A stretch of DNA of 23,834 nucleotides from a virus. The DNA lies in IMG/VR virus record IMGVR_UViG_3300010354_000659, positions 1-23,834 of that record; one strand, written 5' to 3'. The position numbers and the translations under genes are program-made. The notes under the pieces were generated by a model, which was not told the DNA's origin, did not search any database, and worked only from the letters and a program-made list of their open reading frames with translations. Below, one piece after another: positions 8,595 to 15,038 of the stretch. The number at the start of each line of letters is the position of its first letter. Position 1 is the first letter of the stretch.

Positions 8595-8930
8595 TTACGC
8601 GACGCGGAACGTCGCGCTCCCAGAGATGAGGGCACCGACGGAGCCGCCGATCGAGGCGGACGCGCAGGTCGCGTTGCCGCTGAAGTTGATCGGGCCGGTA
8701 ATCGCGAGCGAGCCGGACGTGCCGGCCGACAGGATGCTGGTCGAGATGTAGTCGATCGTGACCTCGCGGTCGGTCGCGAAGCCTCCGACGAACTCTCGGC
8801 GCTGGTTCGGGCCGATGCCGAGGTGGCTGCCGTCGATGAGGTCTTGGGTGTCATTGACCTGCACGCTCGTGATCGTCAGCGTCGTGCCGCCGAACGTGAA
8901 CGTCAGCCCCTGTGCGGAAATGCCAGCCAT
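8595..8930 (-). CDS. Tail protein paralogue 1 of 3 (likely major tail protein)
   Basis: This first and shortest paralogue (111 residues, MAGISAQGLTFTFGGTTLTITSVQV) has the strongest ribosome site of the three, AGGAGG seven bases before the ATG at 8930. That would suit a highly expressed tube protein. It shares FVGGF, the central DREVTIDYI strand, GSLAITGPINFSGNATC and the end IGGSVGALISGSATFRVA with its neighbour. Major tail proteins sit just upstream of the chaperones in lambda- and HK97-like phages, and no other candidate occurs here. It is rather small for a classical tube protein, so the assignment rests on position and expression signal. Confidence 0.7.
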   Translation of the reverse strand: MAGISAQGLTFTFGGTTLTITSVQVNDTQDLIDGSHLGIGPNQRREFVGGFATDREVTIDYISTSILSAGTSGSLAITGPINFSGNATCASASIGGSVGALISGSATFRVA

Positions 8931-8966
8931 TGCAACGCCTCCTTGCGCTTTGTGTGCCTGTGTCGT

Positions 8967-9395
8967 CTAGTCAGACGACTCCTGCCACCGGCATTGCCAC
9001 AGTTGCCGCACCTCGTAGGCAGGCGGCAACTGGGCTCCGACGGTGGTCGGGTCGAGGAAGTCGTCCGTCTCGGACACCAGCCTCATATCCTCAATTGTAA
9101 CCCCCGCCAGAGTCGCCTGCCGGTAGTCCAGAGCCAGCCTTACGTCGTCGGCCAGTTCACGCGCCTCGTCGTGTGTCATCGCCCACGAGGAGACCTGGAT
9201 GCTCAGCATTGGCATGTAGAGCGGATGCCCGGTTATCACCGGCTCGCGGGCGATGTTGGCCCTCTTGTAGACCAAAAACGGCATCACGGCCGTGTTCGGA
9301 ACGGCAATCGCATACGCCCGAAAGCCAATGCGCCTCGCCACGGGGGGGTTGGCGATGAGCGCTTGGTAGATGTGTTTTTCCGGCTGAAGGAGCAT
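8967..9395 (-). CDS. Tail terminator-like protein (DUF3168-like)
   Basis: This 142-residue protein starts MLLQPEKHIYQALIANPPVARRIG. The build, an N-terminal helix, then short strands (FLVYKR; MLSIQVSSWAMTHDEARELADDVRLAL), then a DD.L..... tail, resembles small phage tail-completion or terminator proteins that cap the tail tube. Gene position, directly after the gp10-like protein and before the tail proteins, is the expected one. The ATG at 9395 shares one base with the preceding TGA (TGATG), implying coupled translation. The family call is moderate because it rests on architecture and order, not on a diagnostic motif. Confidence 0.7.
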   Translation of the reverse strand: MLLQPEKHIYQALIANPPVARRIGFRAYAIAVPNTAVMPFLVYKRANIAREPVITGHPLYMPMLSIQVSSWAMTHDEARELADDVRLALDYRQATLAGVTIEDMRLVSETDDFLDPTTVGAQLPPAYEVRQLWQCRWQESSD

Positions 9396-10120
9396 CAGAG
9401 TCTCGCCCCGACTGTTCGATTGATCGCGTCGATCAAGCCGCTACGAATGATCGACTGCGAGCGGCTGGCTTGGCTTCGGATCGAATTCTGCATCAGGCTG
9501 TACGCTGGCATGGCCCCGTATGTTTCGCCGGCCTGAAGCGTGTACACCTTTTTCCCAGGCAGAAAGTCATGCGAATATCCCTTACCGGCCCTCCTCTGCC
9601 TTGTTGGCTCCTTCCAGGACGACATGAGGAAGTAGTAGCCGCGCCCCCTCGAGGCGAACGATTCTGAGTCCTCAAGCCTAGCCGCGAGTCGCATTCGCCT
9701 GTTTATCAACTGGTGAACGTTGACATACGTTCTCCTGCCGGTTGATCTCGTCGACGGGCTCCTGCGTCCATTGCTTCCGAACTCAAAGAGCCACGCGTGA
9801 TTGCCGCTCGGCCTATCCTGCGTTGCGCCTTCTCGGCCTGTCTGAACCGGCCCGACGACGGCGATGGCAACGCCAGACGCTCTGTACCGCTTGGTCTTGA
9901 TTCTCGTACTGGCAGACAGATTTCCAGTTGCGTCGTGTGCGCGAAGGCCGTTTTTGTACGCTGACTGAATAGGCCGTCCAGCCTGCCTGAGAATGTCCTC
10001 GAGCGTGCGCTGCGACTCGAATACGCCCTGCAATTCCTGCAGCATGTCCCTGAGGAGATTGATGCTCCTGTCGTCGATTCGCAGTCGCACGAACGAGATC
10101 GCTGTCGCTAGGTTTGACAT
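9395..10120 (-). CDS. HK97 gp10-like tail-completion protein, enlarged
   Basis: I take ATG 10120 (MSNLATAISFVRLRIDD, 241 residues) over the GTG one codon earlier. The ATG forms TGATG with the upstream stop. The N-terminal half fits the HK97 gp10-like family: a helical start, an ARAHDATGNLSAS-like segment, a VAIAVVGP strand, and NHAWLFEFG, which corresponds to the family's conserved H-x-x-x-EFG. Members are usually about 110-160 residues. Here about 80 residues rich in Arg and Ser intervene before a C-terminal part (ETYGAMPAYSLMQNSIRS) resembling the normal family end (PAxPFMRPA). The family contributes to the head-tail junction and tail completion. Confidence 0.75.
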   Translation of the reverse strand: MSNLATAISFVRLRIDDRSINLLRDMLQELQGVFESQRTLEDILRQAGRPIQSAYKNGLRAHDATGNLSASTRIKTKRYRASGVAIAVVGPVQTGREGATQDRPSGNHAWLFEFGSNGRRSPSTRSTGRRTYVNVHQLINRRMRLAARLEDSESFASRGRGYYFLMSSWKEPTRQRRAGKGYSHDFLPGKKVYTLQAGETYGAMPAYSLMQNSIRSQASRSQSIIRSGLIDAINRTVGARL

Positions 10121-10440
10121 CACTGCACCTCGCGGGCGAGCATCTCAAGGTACGTGCGATTTCCTCGCTCCGTCACGCTCGATAGTTCCATGGTACGGCC
10201 ACGCCACACGATCCGGTGGAGGTGCGTGACGTCGTCTCGGTAGCGAATGCGAACGCGGTGCGTCGCGATCACGTTCGCCTGCTGGGCTTGCAGGATGTCT
10301 CGGCTGGAAAGGCCATCCACCTGCGCCCAGACGGTCGCGACAGTCGTGCCCCACGACATCACCGACTCGCCGGAGAAACTCCTCGACTCCGTCGGAGACA
10401 GGATCGTGACTCGCTCGGTGTATTTGCCGATGTCGATCAC
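10120..10440 (-). CDS. Head-tail adaptor (SPP1 gp16 / Phage_H_T_join-like)
   Basis: The start is GTG 10440, overlapping the upstream TGA as GTGA. This gives 106 residues beginning VIDIGKYTERVTIL. The longer upstream extension of this frame would run through two other genes and is rejected. The pattern is characteristic of head-tail joining proteins: an N-terminal strand (xRVTILxPT), then WGTTVATVWAQVDGLSSRD, HRVRIRYRDDVTHLHRIVWRGRTMEL and a final helix. It folds as a small beta barrel that docks onto the connector ring and closes the head before tail joining. Neighbours on both sides are connector and completion genes, which supports the call. Confidence 0.85.
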   Translation of the reverse strand: MIDIGKYTERVTILSPTESRSFSGESVMSWGTTVATVWAQVDGLSSRDILQAQQANVIATHRVRIRYRDDVTHLHRIVWRGRTMELSSVTERGNRTYLEMLAREVQ

Positions 10441-10895
10441 GCGACGCTGCCCTCGCCCAGGAGCACGATGTCGTAGTTGCCGCCAATCGTCCCAGTCACC
10501 GTCACGCCTGAGACCGCCATGCCGGCCGCGGACGGGTCGACCTGCACCGCCACGGCTCCCCCGGCGACCGTCAGGCCGGCGGCCGGAAACGGCGAGCCGG
10601 CGAAGGCGATGCTCGACGCGCCGCGGTTTCGCACGTACCACGCCTTCACGGCGGTGATCGTCACCGTGACCGTCGCTCCGCCGCGGACGTCCGAGAGCGT
10701 TGCCAGCGATAGGTTCTGGGACGCCGCGGCCAGTGTGCGGTTCGCGCTCCACGCGACCTGGGCCTGATTGGCCGCCGAGCCGTCCGCCAGGGCCTGGGCA
10801 TAGGACGCCGGCGTGACGCGGATGCCGCTCGACAGGCTCGACGACTCCGTCTCGTGGGCCAGGAGCGACAGCGTGACTTGTGCGGAGAATGCCAT
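10437..10895 (-). CDS. Beta-rich structural protein in the head-tail connector cluster
   Basis: This 152-residue, Ala/Val/Gly-rich protein begins MAFSAQVTLSLLAHE. It has no recognised domain. It shares a plan with the gene upstream: an AQV opening, a SSxLSS turn, a hydrophobic strand followed by Asn (AWYVRNRG), a Gly-rich strand (VAGGAVAVQV) and a terminal GGNYDIVLLG, which matches TYEIYLMG in the neighbour. A beta-sandwich is likely. The ATG at 10895 is three bases after the preceding stop with only a weak ribosome site, so translation is probably coupled. It may be a virion decoration or connector-associated protein. Confidence 0.65.
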   Translation of the reverse strand: MAFSAQVTLSLLAHETESSSLSSGIRVTPASYAQALADGSAANQAQVAWSANRTLAAASQNLSLATLSDVRGGATVTVTITAVKAWYVRNRGASSIAFAGSPFPAAGLTVAGGAVAVQVDPSAAGMAVSGVTVTGTIGGNYDIVLLGEGSVA

Positions 10896-10898
10896 GGC

Positions 10899-11387
10899 TC
10901 AACTGCCCATCAGGTAGATTTCGTAGGTCTTCCCCGGCGTCCCGCCGATTCGGAGAATCGACCCGCCCACGGTCGTGCCGAAGCCGGCGGAGTTCGGGCA
11001 CGAAAGCAGGAACGATCCTCCCTCGCGGATCGGGTAGCCGCGGAGCGTCAGGCTGCCCAGGTTGATCATCGGCGAGAAATTCCAACTGGTGGCGTCCTGC
11101 CCGAAGTTCGAGAACTGCGACCCGTTCCATCCGGCCGTGAGCGCGATCTGCGTGGTCGTCGACAGGTTCTTGACGCAGATGAGTTTCAGGGTCGAGATGC
11201 CGACGGTCACGAAGTTGACCTCGTCGTAGCCGATCGCCGGAAACGTCCTTCGATCGGTCCAGACTCGATCGCAGTCTCCGACGTTGACCGAGAGATCGAT
11301 GGGATACGAGTCGACGGACGACGACAGACCGCTGGTGGCGAACCTGCGGGCCTGCACGGCGGCGCTGACTTGGGCGGTGAGCGTCAT
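10899..11387 (-). CDS. Beta-rich structural protein, paralogue of its downstream neighbour
   Basis: The start is ATG 11387, overlapping the upstream TGA (ATGA), giving 162 residues from MTLTAQVSAAVQARRF. Key features are WTDRRTFPAIGYDEVNF, a core strand LKLICVKNLSTTTQIALTAG, a Gly-rich region and a C-terminal YEIYLMGS. The core LICVKNLST closely resembles AFLRNLST in the 122-residue protein at 2471-2839. The end resembles that of the gene at 10437-10895. The three appear to form one family used at two sites of the gene block. No catalytic motif is visible. A receptor-binding or surface role is possible but unproven. Confidence 0.65.
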   Translation of the reverse strand: MTLTAQVSAAVQARRFATSGLSSSVDSYPIDLSVNVGDCDRVWTDRRTFPAIGYDEVNFVTVGISTLKLICVKNLSTTTQIALTAGWNGSQFSNFGQDATSWNFSPMINLGSLTLRGYPIREGGSFLLSCPNSAGFGTTVGGSILRIGGTPGKTYEIYLMGS

Positions 11388-12034
11388 CGGTAGCCGGCCC
11401 AGCCGGACGCGGCGAGGACCGTCTCGAACGTGTTTGGCACCGGCAGCACCTGCGAGTAGCCAGTGACCACAGGCTGCCGCATCTCGAACCAATGGGCCAC
11501 CAAGAGCGTGATGGCCTGCCGCAGCACGGGCGGCACCGCGGCGCCGTCGTTGCCGTAGCCCGCCGTCCACTGGACGACCACGCTGTTCTCGTCGCCTCGC
11601 ACCGCCGGCCAGACGCCGTTGTAGAGCGGATAGATGCGGCCGGGAGTGACGTAGTTGTCGATCTGAAAGGCGTTCGCGGCGCTCGTGATCGTGTTGGAGT
11701 TGCCGGCCTCGTCGCGGTACGTGACCGTCACGGTCGCCGGCTGCATCGGCGGACGCGGCAGGATGATCTCCCAGAGCGGGAACGTGTCGTACCGAGCCTG
11801 CCAGACCTGCGTGATCATCGAGATGTCGAGGATGTCCTCGCAATACTGGCGGGCGGCCGTAATGTAGGTCTGGATCAGGGCGTTGGAGTCGTCGTCATCG
11901 ACGCGGCAGTGGGCCTTCGCCTCGGAGAGCGACACCGGCTCGACGGCCGGCGGCGTCGCCTGATAGAGGCTGCGATACGGCGTGATGCCGAGCGCCGGCG
12001 GCCTCGGCTCTCCGTAGACGATCGTGACGCTCAT
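11384..12034 (-). CDS. Head-tail connector protein (phiE125 gp8 / HK97 gp6-like)
   Basis: This 216-residue protein is recognisable by the N-terminal helical motif PVSLSEAKAHCRVDDDDSNALIQTYI followed by TAARQYCEDILD, which matches the 'lsea+.hlrvd...dd..l..li.aAr...e...' pattern of gp6-like connectors. The second half has strands (PATVTVTYRDEAGN) and WTAGYGNDGAAVPPVLRQAITLLVAHWFEMR, typical of the phiE125 gp8 group. The family forms a dodecameric ring under the portal. The start overlaps the upstream stop, and its own stop overlaps the next start, both as ATGA. Confidence is high because sequence pattern and position agree. Confidence 0.88.
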   Translation of the reverse strand: MSVTIVYGEPRPPALGITPYRSLYQATPPAVEPVSLSEAKAHCRVDDDDSNALIQTYITAARQYCEDILDISMITQVWQARYDTFPLWEIILPRPPMQPATVTVTYRDEAGNSNTITSAANAFQIDNYVTPGRIYPLYNGVWPAVRGDENSVVVQWTAGYGNDGAAVPPVLRQAITLLVAHWFEMRQPVVTGYSQVLPVPNTFETVLAASGWAGYR

Positions 12035-12249
12035 TTCCGCGGCCTCCTAGTCTGCCGATCCACGGCTCGCTCGACCTCTGGCTGGCGGGCGGCCTCCTCG
12101 ACGACCGGCGGCTGCGTGGCTGTCTTCGCCGGTTCTGGGATCGGCTCGATCATGCCGCGGGCCACGAGCAGGCGTGCCATGCCGTCGGACCAGTCGAACT
12201 CCTGGCCTTCCTTGTAGACGCCGAAGTTGCGAACGACGCGAATTCTCAT
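12031..12249 (-). CDS. Small hypothetical phage protein in the connector cluster
   Basis: The start ATG 12249 overlaps the upstream TGA (ATGA), giving 72 residues (MRIRVVRNFGVYKEGQEFDW). The N-terminal 45 residues look folded, with a strand, a VYKEGQEFDWSDGMARLLVARGMIEPI element, and then a charged, Pro-rich tail ending TRRPRK. The pattern 'strand, G-x-x-F, then helix with LxxRGxxE' occurs in many tiny head-region phage proteins of unknown function. It could be a small connector accessory protein. No motif allows more. Confidence 0.7.
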   Translation of the reverse strand: MRIRVVRNFGVYKEGQEFDWSDGMARLLVARGMIEPIPEPAKTATQPPVVEEAARQPEVERAVDRQTRRPRK

Positions 12250-12974
12250 GCGACGAACCCCCACGCATCCTTGGGCGCCTGCTGGCCGCCATTCCAATAC
12301 TCGGTCGTGTGCTGCTGCACCTTGCCGCCCTCGACGCTCCGGCTGGGCCAAGTGATCATCAGTTCGGCATGGCCGACGCTGACGTGCGTCGCGATTCCTA
12401 GCGTGTTTCCTGCCTTCTCCCACGCCCGCCAGAACGCGATGTCCTCATCGACGTGGCCGCCGGAGAACTCGCCGTCCTCGTTGGCCCTGGCGAGGAACCA
12501 CGGCTTCGGCACCTTCTTGAGGGCGTCGCATCGCAGAAACGTGCAGCCGAAGTGAGCCGTGGCGACCCGCTGGACTGGCTTCTTGAACCAGTCCTCATCC
12601 ACATTCGTCTGCTGCTCAGGCGTCATGCCTGGGAGAGCGAACATGACCGCGTTCGCCTCACGCTTGGTCTGGAGCGGGGCGATCGCGTCCACGCCGGAGT
12701 GCATGAGCAGGGCGAGCAGGGCTTCGATCGACTTCGAGGTGAAGATGGTGTCGTAGTCGAAGGTGAGGATCACGTCGTGCGTATCCACGACGGTTTCCAT
12801 CGACCTCTGGAGGCATTGCCCCCAGAACGCGCCGGTGTACTTGATCGGAGAAATGCGGTGCGGCGCGAGAGCCTGCGCCACGCAGAAGAAATTATCAGTG
12901 AAGCCGAGGCGAGGCGTGCTCATGAGAGCAGCGACCTTCACCTCGGCTTCCACGTTGCCGATGCGAAGTAGCAT
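12246..12974 (-). CDS. GT-A-like glycosyltransferase
   Basis: This 242-residue protein contains VILTFDYDTIFTSKSIEALL, an aspartate-rich motif DYD at residues 73-75 that matches the metal- and nucleotide-sugar-binding DxD of GT-A enzymes. Later HVDEDIAFWRAWEKAGN (residues about 180-200) gives the acidic pair of the acceptor half. HVSVGH is a possible third metal ligand. The N-terminal strand VKVAALMSTPRLG fits the first Rossmann strand. There is no membrane segment. It would transfer a sugar to an unknown acceptor in the cytoplasm. It sits between capsid and connector genes and has its own AGGAG nine bases before ATG 12974, so virion glycosylation is a natural hypothesis. Host glycan modification is the alternative. 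Confidence 0.8.
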   Translation of the reverse strand: MLLRIGNVEAEVKVAALMSTPRLGFTDNFFCVAQALAPHRISPIKYTGAFWGQCLQRSMETVVDTHDVILTFDYDTIFTSKSIEALLALLMHSGVDAIAPLQTKREANAVMFALPGMTPEQQTNVDEDWFKKPVQRVATAHFGCTFLRCDALKKVPKPWFLARANEDGEFSGGHVDEDIAFWRAWEKAGNTLGIATHVSVGHAELMITWPSRSVEGGKVQQHTTEYWNGGQQAPKDAWGFVA

Positions 12975-13055
12975 GGAGAAGTGCTCCTAGGAAGGAGCGG
13001 GCGCGCCTCCATGCGCCTTTGCCGGCCAGTCATTGGCCGTCCCGCTTGGACGGGA

Positions 13056-13493
13056 TCAGCCCTTGACCCACTTGGTGACGTTGACGTCGGTCTGGGTCGC
13101 CGGGAACTCCTCACCACGGGAGAGGAGAGCCACGACGCTCACGACCGCGCTGACATCCGGCGTCACCGAGAGTCGCAGGTAGCGCTTCTTGGCGATGCAG
13201 TCGATGTCCATCTTCACGACGCTGGCGTCTGTCGTGCTGACGGCCGTCATCGTGAAGCCGCCGGTGCCGTCCTTCACGAGCGCCGTGACGTTCGAGTAGG
13301 ACGAGTTGTCGTCCGATTCCTCGACCTTCAGGACGCTGGCGAACGCGGTGCCGGCCGAGGCCGCCTTCGAGACGAGCATCGTCACCTGATCGTAGCCGCG
13401 ACGATCGACCACCACGGTGGAGGTCGCCGTCGAGCCGACGATGGCCGGGAGGGCCGTGGGATGAACGACGCGGAGGTTCTGCGAGTGGATCAC
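13056..13493 (-). CDS. Probable capsid-associated (decoration-like) protein
   Basis: This 145-residue protein starts at GTG 13493, with AGGAG nine bases upstream (MIHSQNLRVVHPTALP). It is beta-rich, including STVVVDRRGYDQVTMLV, FASVLKVEESDDNSSYSNV, and RYLRLSVTPDVSAVVSVVALL. The 'variance around a mean' style (xDRRGYDxVTMLV ... VEESDD) is common in small phage structural proteins encoded just after capsid genes. The gap to the capsid stop is only 27 nt. Surface decoration or cementing of the capsid is therefore plausible, but no motif proves it. The C-terminus (EEFPATQTDVNVTKWVKG) is polar. Confidence 0.65.
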   Translation of the reverse strand: MIHSQNLRVVHPTALPAIVGSTATSTVVVDRRGYDQVTMLVSKAASAGTAFASVLKVEESDDNSSYSNVTALVKDGTGGFTMTAVSTTDASVVKMDIDCIAKKRYLRLSVTPDVSAVVSVVALLSRGEEFPATQTDVNVTKWVKG

Positions 13494-13520
13494 TGGGGCT
13501 TTCTCCTGTTACTCGTGGGT

Positions 13521-14879
13521 TCAGGCGGTCTTGAGAGCCACCACCGGGCCGACCTCGCTGGCGTCGCCGAGCGAGTGATGGTTCACGTCGAACCTCATCG
13601 TTCCCTGGAGGAGCAGTTGGTCCGTGGTCGCGTAGACCTGATCGTAGAGACGGACGCTGAAGTCGCGACGACGGGCGTAGATGCTCGACAGGGCCATGTT
13701 GCCGAAGAGCACCTTCACCTTGTTGCTGTCGGCGCCCAGCGTGCTGTTCATCACATGCACGAGTGTCACGCCGTAGCCGAGGAACGTGTCGACCGTGCCG
13801 GCCGCCACGTTTTCGACGGTGTTGCCGCCGGCGGCGTACTTGAGCCGAGCGATCGACGCGGCGTAGCCGGCCGGCGAGATGTACCACCGAGCGCCAGCAC
13901 GGGCGTAGATCGGCAGTTTGCCCATCGCACCGAGGAAGTCTTCGAGATCGAGGGTCTCGAAGGCGGTGTTGCCGGACGCGGCCGAGACCACCGAGGCAGT
14001 GTGGGTGCCGTCGTTGACCTTGCTCACGATACCGTTGATGCCGCCGTAGGTGCCCTGCGTCCCATCGCCGAGCCACCCACACAAATCGATTTTGTAGGCC
14101 AGCGACTGCGCGAACTCTGTGGCAACTGCGTCGGCAAGCCCCACCACGCCCTGCGAGTCCTCGACGAGTTCCGTCGACATCCGGCAGCCGACCGCCAACT
14201 TCTTGGCGACGAGCGACACGTTGCCGTAGGTCGGCTCGCTCTCGGTCACCGAGGAGCCTTCGCCGACGAAATACGCCGTGGTGCCAGTGAGCCGCTTGGG
14301 GATCACGAGCGTGTCACGGGTCATCGACACGTTCTCGCACGCCGGGGGCAGCGTCCCGTAGGACTCGACCAGTCGGATCACGCGATTGGCGAACTCGTCG
14401 GGGACCAGCGCTCCGCCGGAGGCGTTGGTGCTCTCGCCCATGGCGCGAGCCTCGACGCCATGATCCTTGCACCACCGCAGGTCATCGGCGTGCTTGAAGA
14501 TGTGCGCCCGCAGCCAACGGCCGCAGCGATACGCCTGCTCGACGGCATCCGGCGTGTCGCTGAAGGCGCGGAGTTGCGTGTGGTGGGGGAGAATCGCGCG
14601 AATCTCGGTCTTCGCCTTCTCCTCCTCGGCACGCTTCTCTTCGACGGGGGTCTGGACGGGGGCTGGAGCGGCCTTCTCGATGACGGCGCGGAGTTCCTTC
14701 TCCTTCTCGTTGAGACGCTCCTCGAAGCCGATCTGCGCCGTCAGGTCGTCGGCCTGCGTGCCGAGCGTGAGGTACTCCTTGTTCTCCTCGGCGGAGCGGC
14801 CCTCGATGCGGCCGAGTTCGGCCATCCGCGCCGCGACGGCGGCTGCACGATCCTGAAGACGCTTGAGGTTCGACGCCAT
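13521..14879 (-). CDS. Major capsid protein, HK97 fold
   Basis: I choose ATG 14879 (MASNLKRLQDRAAAVAARM, 452 residues). The longer frame to 14993 lacks a better site, whereas AGGAG lies eleven bases upstream here. Residues 1 to about 110 form a helical delta/scaffold domain (coiled coil, LTAQIGFEERLNEKEKEL) expected to be removed by the protease. From about residue 145 comes the mature body: STNASGGALVPDEFANRVI, the E-loop region TAYFVGEGSSVTESEPTYGNVSL, and CRMSTELVEDS. The A-domain pattern includes WYISPAGYAASIARLK and VRLYDQVYATTDQLLLQGTMRFD. All are hallmarks of HK97-family capsids. The protease lies directly upstream, as usual. Confidence 0.95.
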   Translation of the reverse strand: MASNLKRLQDRAAAVAARMAELGRIEGRSAEENKEYLTLGTQADDLTAQIGFEERLNEKEKELRAVIEKAAPAPVQTPVEEKRAEEEKAKTEIRAILPHHTQLRAFSDTPDAVEQAYRCGRWLRAHIFKHADDLRWCKDHGVEARAMGESTNASGGALVPDEFANRVIRLVESYGTLPPACENVSMTRDTLVIPKRLTGTTAYFVGEGSSVTESEPTYGNVSLVAKKLAVGCRMSTELVEDSQGVVGLADAVATEFAQSLAYKIDLCGWLGDGTQGTYGGINGIVSKVNDGTHTASVVSAASGNTAFETLDLEDFLGAMGKLPIYARAGARWYISPAGYAASIARLKYAAGGNTVENVAAGTVDTFLGYGVTLVHVMNSTLGADSNKVKVLFGNMALSSIYARRRDFSVRLYDQVYATTDQLLLQGTMRFDVNHHSLGDASEVGPVVALKTA

Positions 14880-14990
14880 GGTTCGGCCTGCTCCTGTTTG
14901 AGCCGGCCAAACGCGACTATGCGGCGGCCGGCGGGTGTTCCCGCTAGCGCGCCGCGAATCGTGAATCCTCACGTCGCTCGCACTGTCCAC

Positions 14991-15006
14991 CACGACATCC
15001 GTCGTG
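14991..15006. other. Small inverted repeat in the protease-capsid gap
   Basis: In the 159-base gap between the protease stop and the capsid start, cacgac (14991-14996) and gtcgtg (15001-15006) form a 6-bp stem with a 4-base loop. No T-tract follows on either strand, so a terminator is unlikely. It could be an operator, an mRNA stability or processing element, or chance. I see no convincing promoter in the gap. Confidence 0.3.
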
Positions 15007-15038
15007 ATGCACTTGTCTCTACTTGTAACCTAGCACAC

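Noticed and set aside
10120-11130. 336-residue version of the head-tail adaptor
   Set aside because: The extra 230 residues run through two other well-formed genes in another frame. The GTG at 10440 overlaps the preceding stop and gives the normal family length.
12975-13055. Short stems (TCCCG/CGGGA; GGCCA/TGGCC) between the capsid-associated gene and the glycosyltransferase as a terminator
   Set aside because: Stems are five pairs, with no T-tract, and the downstream gene is presumably co-transcribed.
13521-14993. 490-residue capsid start at 14993
   Set aside because: The added 38 residues are unlike a capsid start, and the ATG at 14879 has AGGAG upstream.
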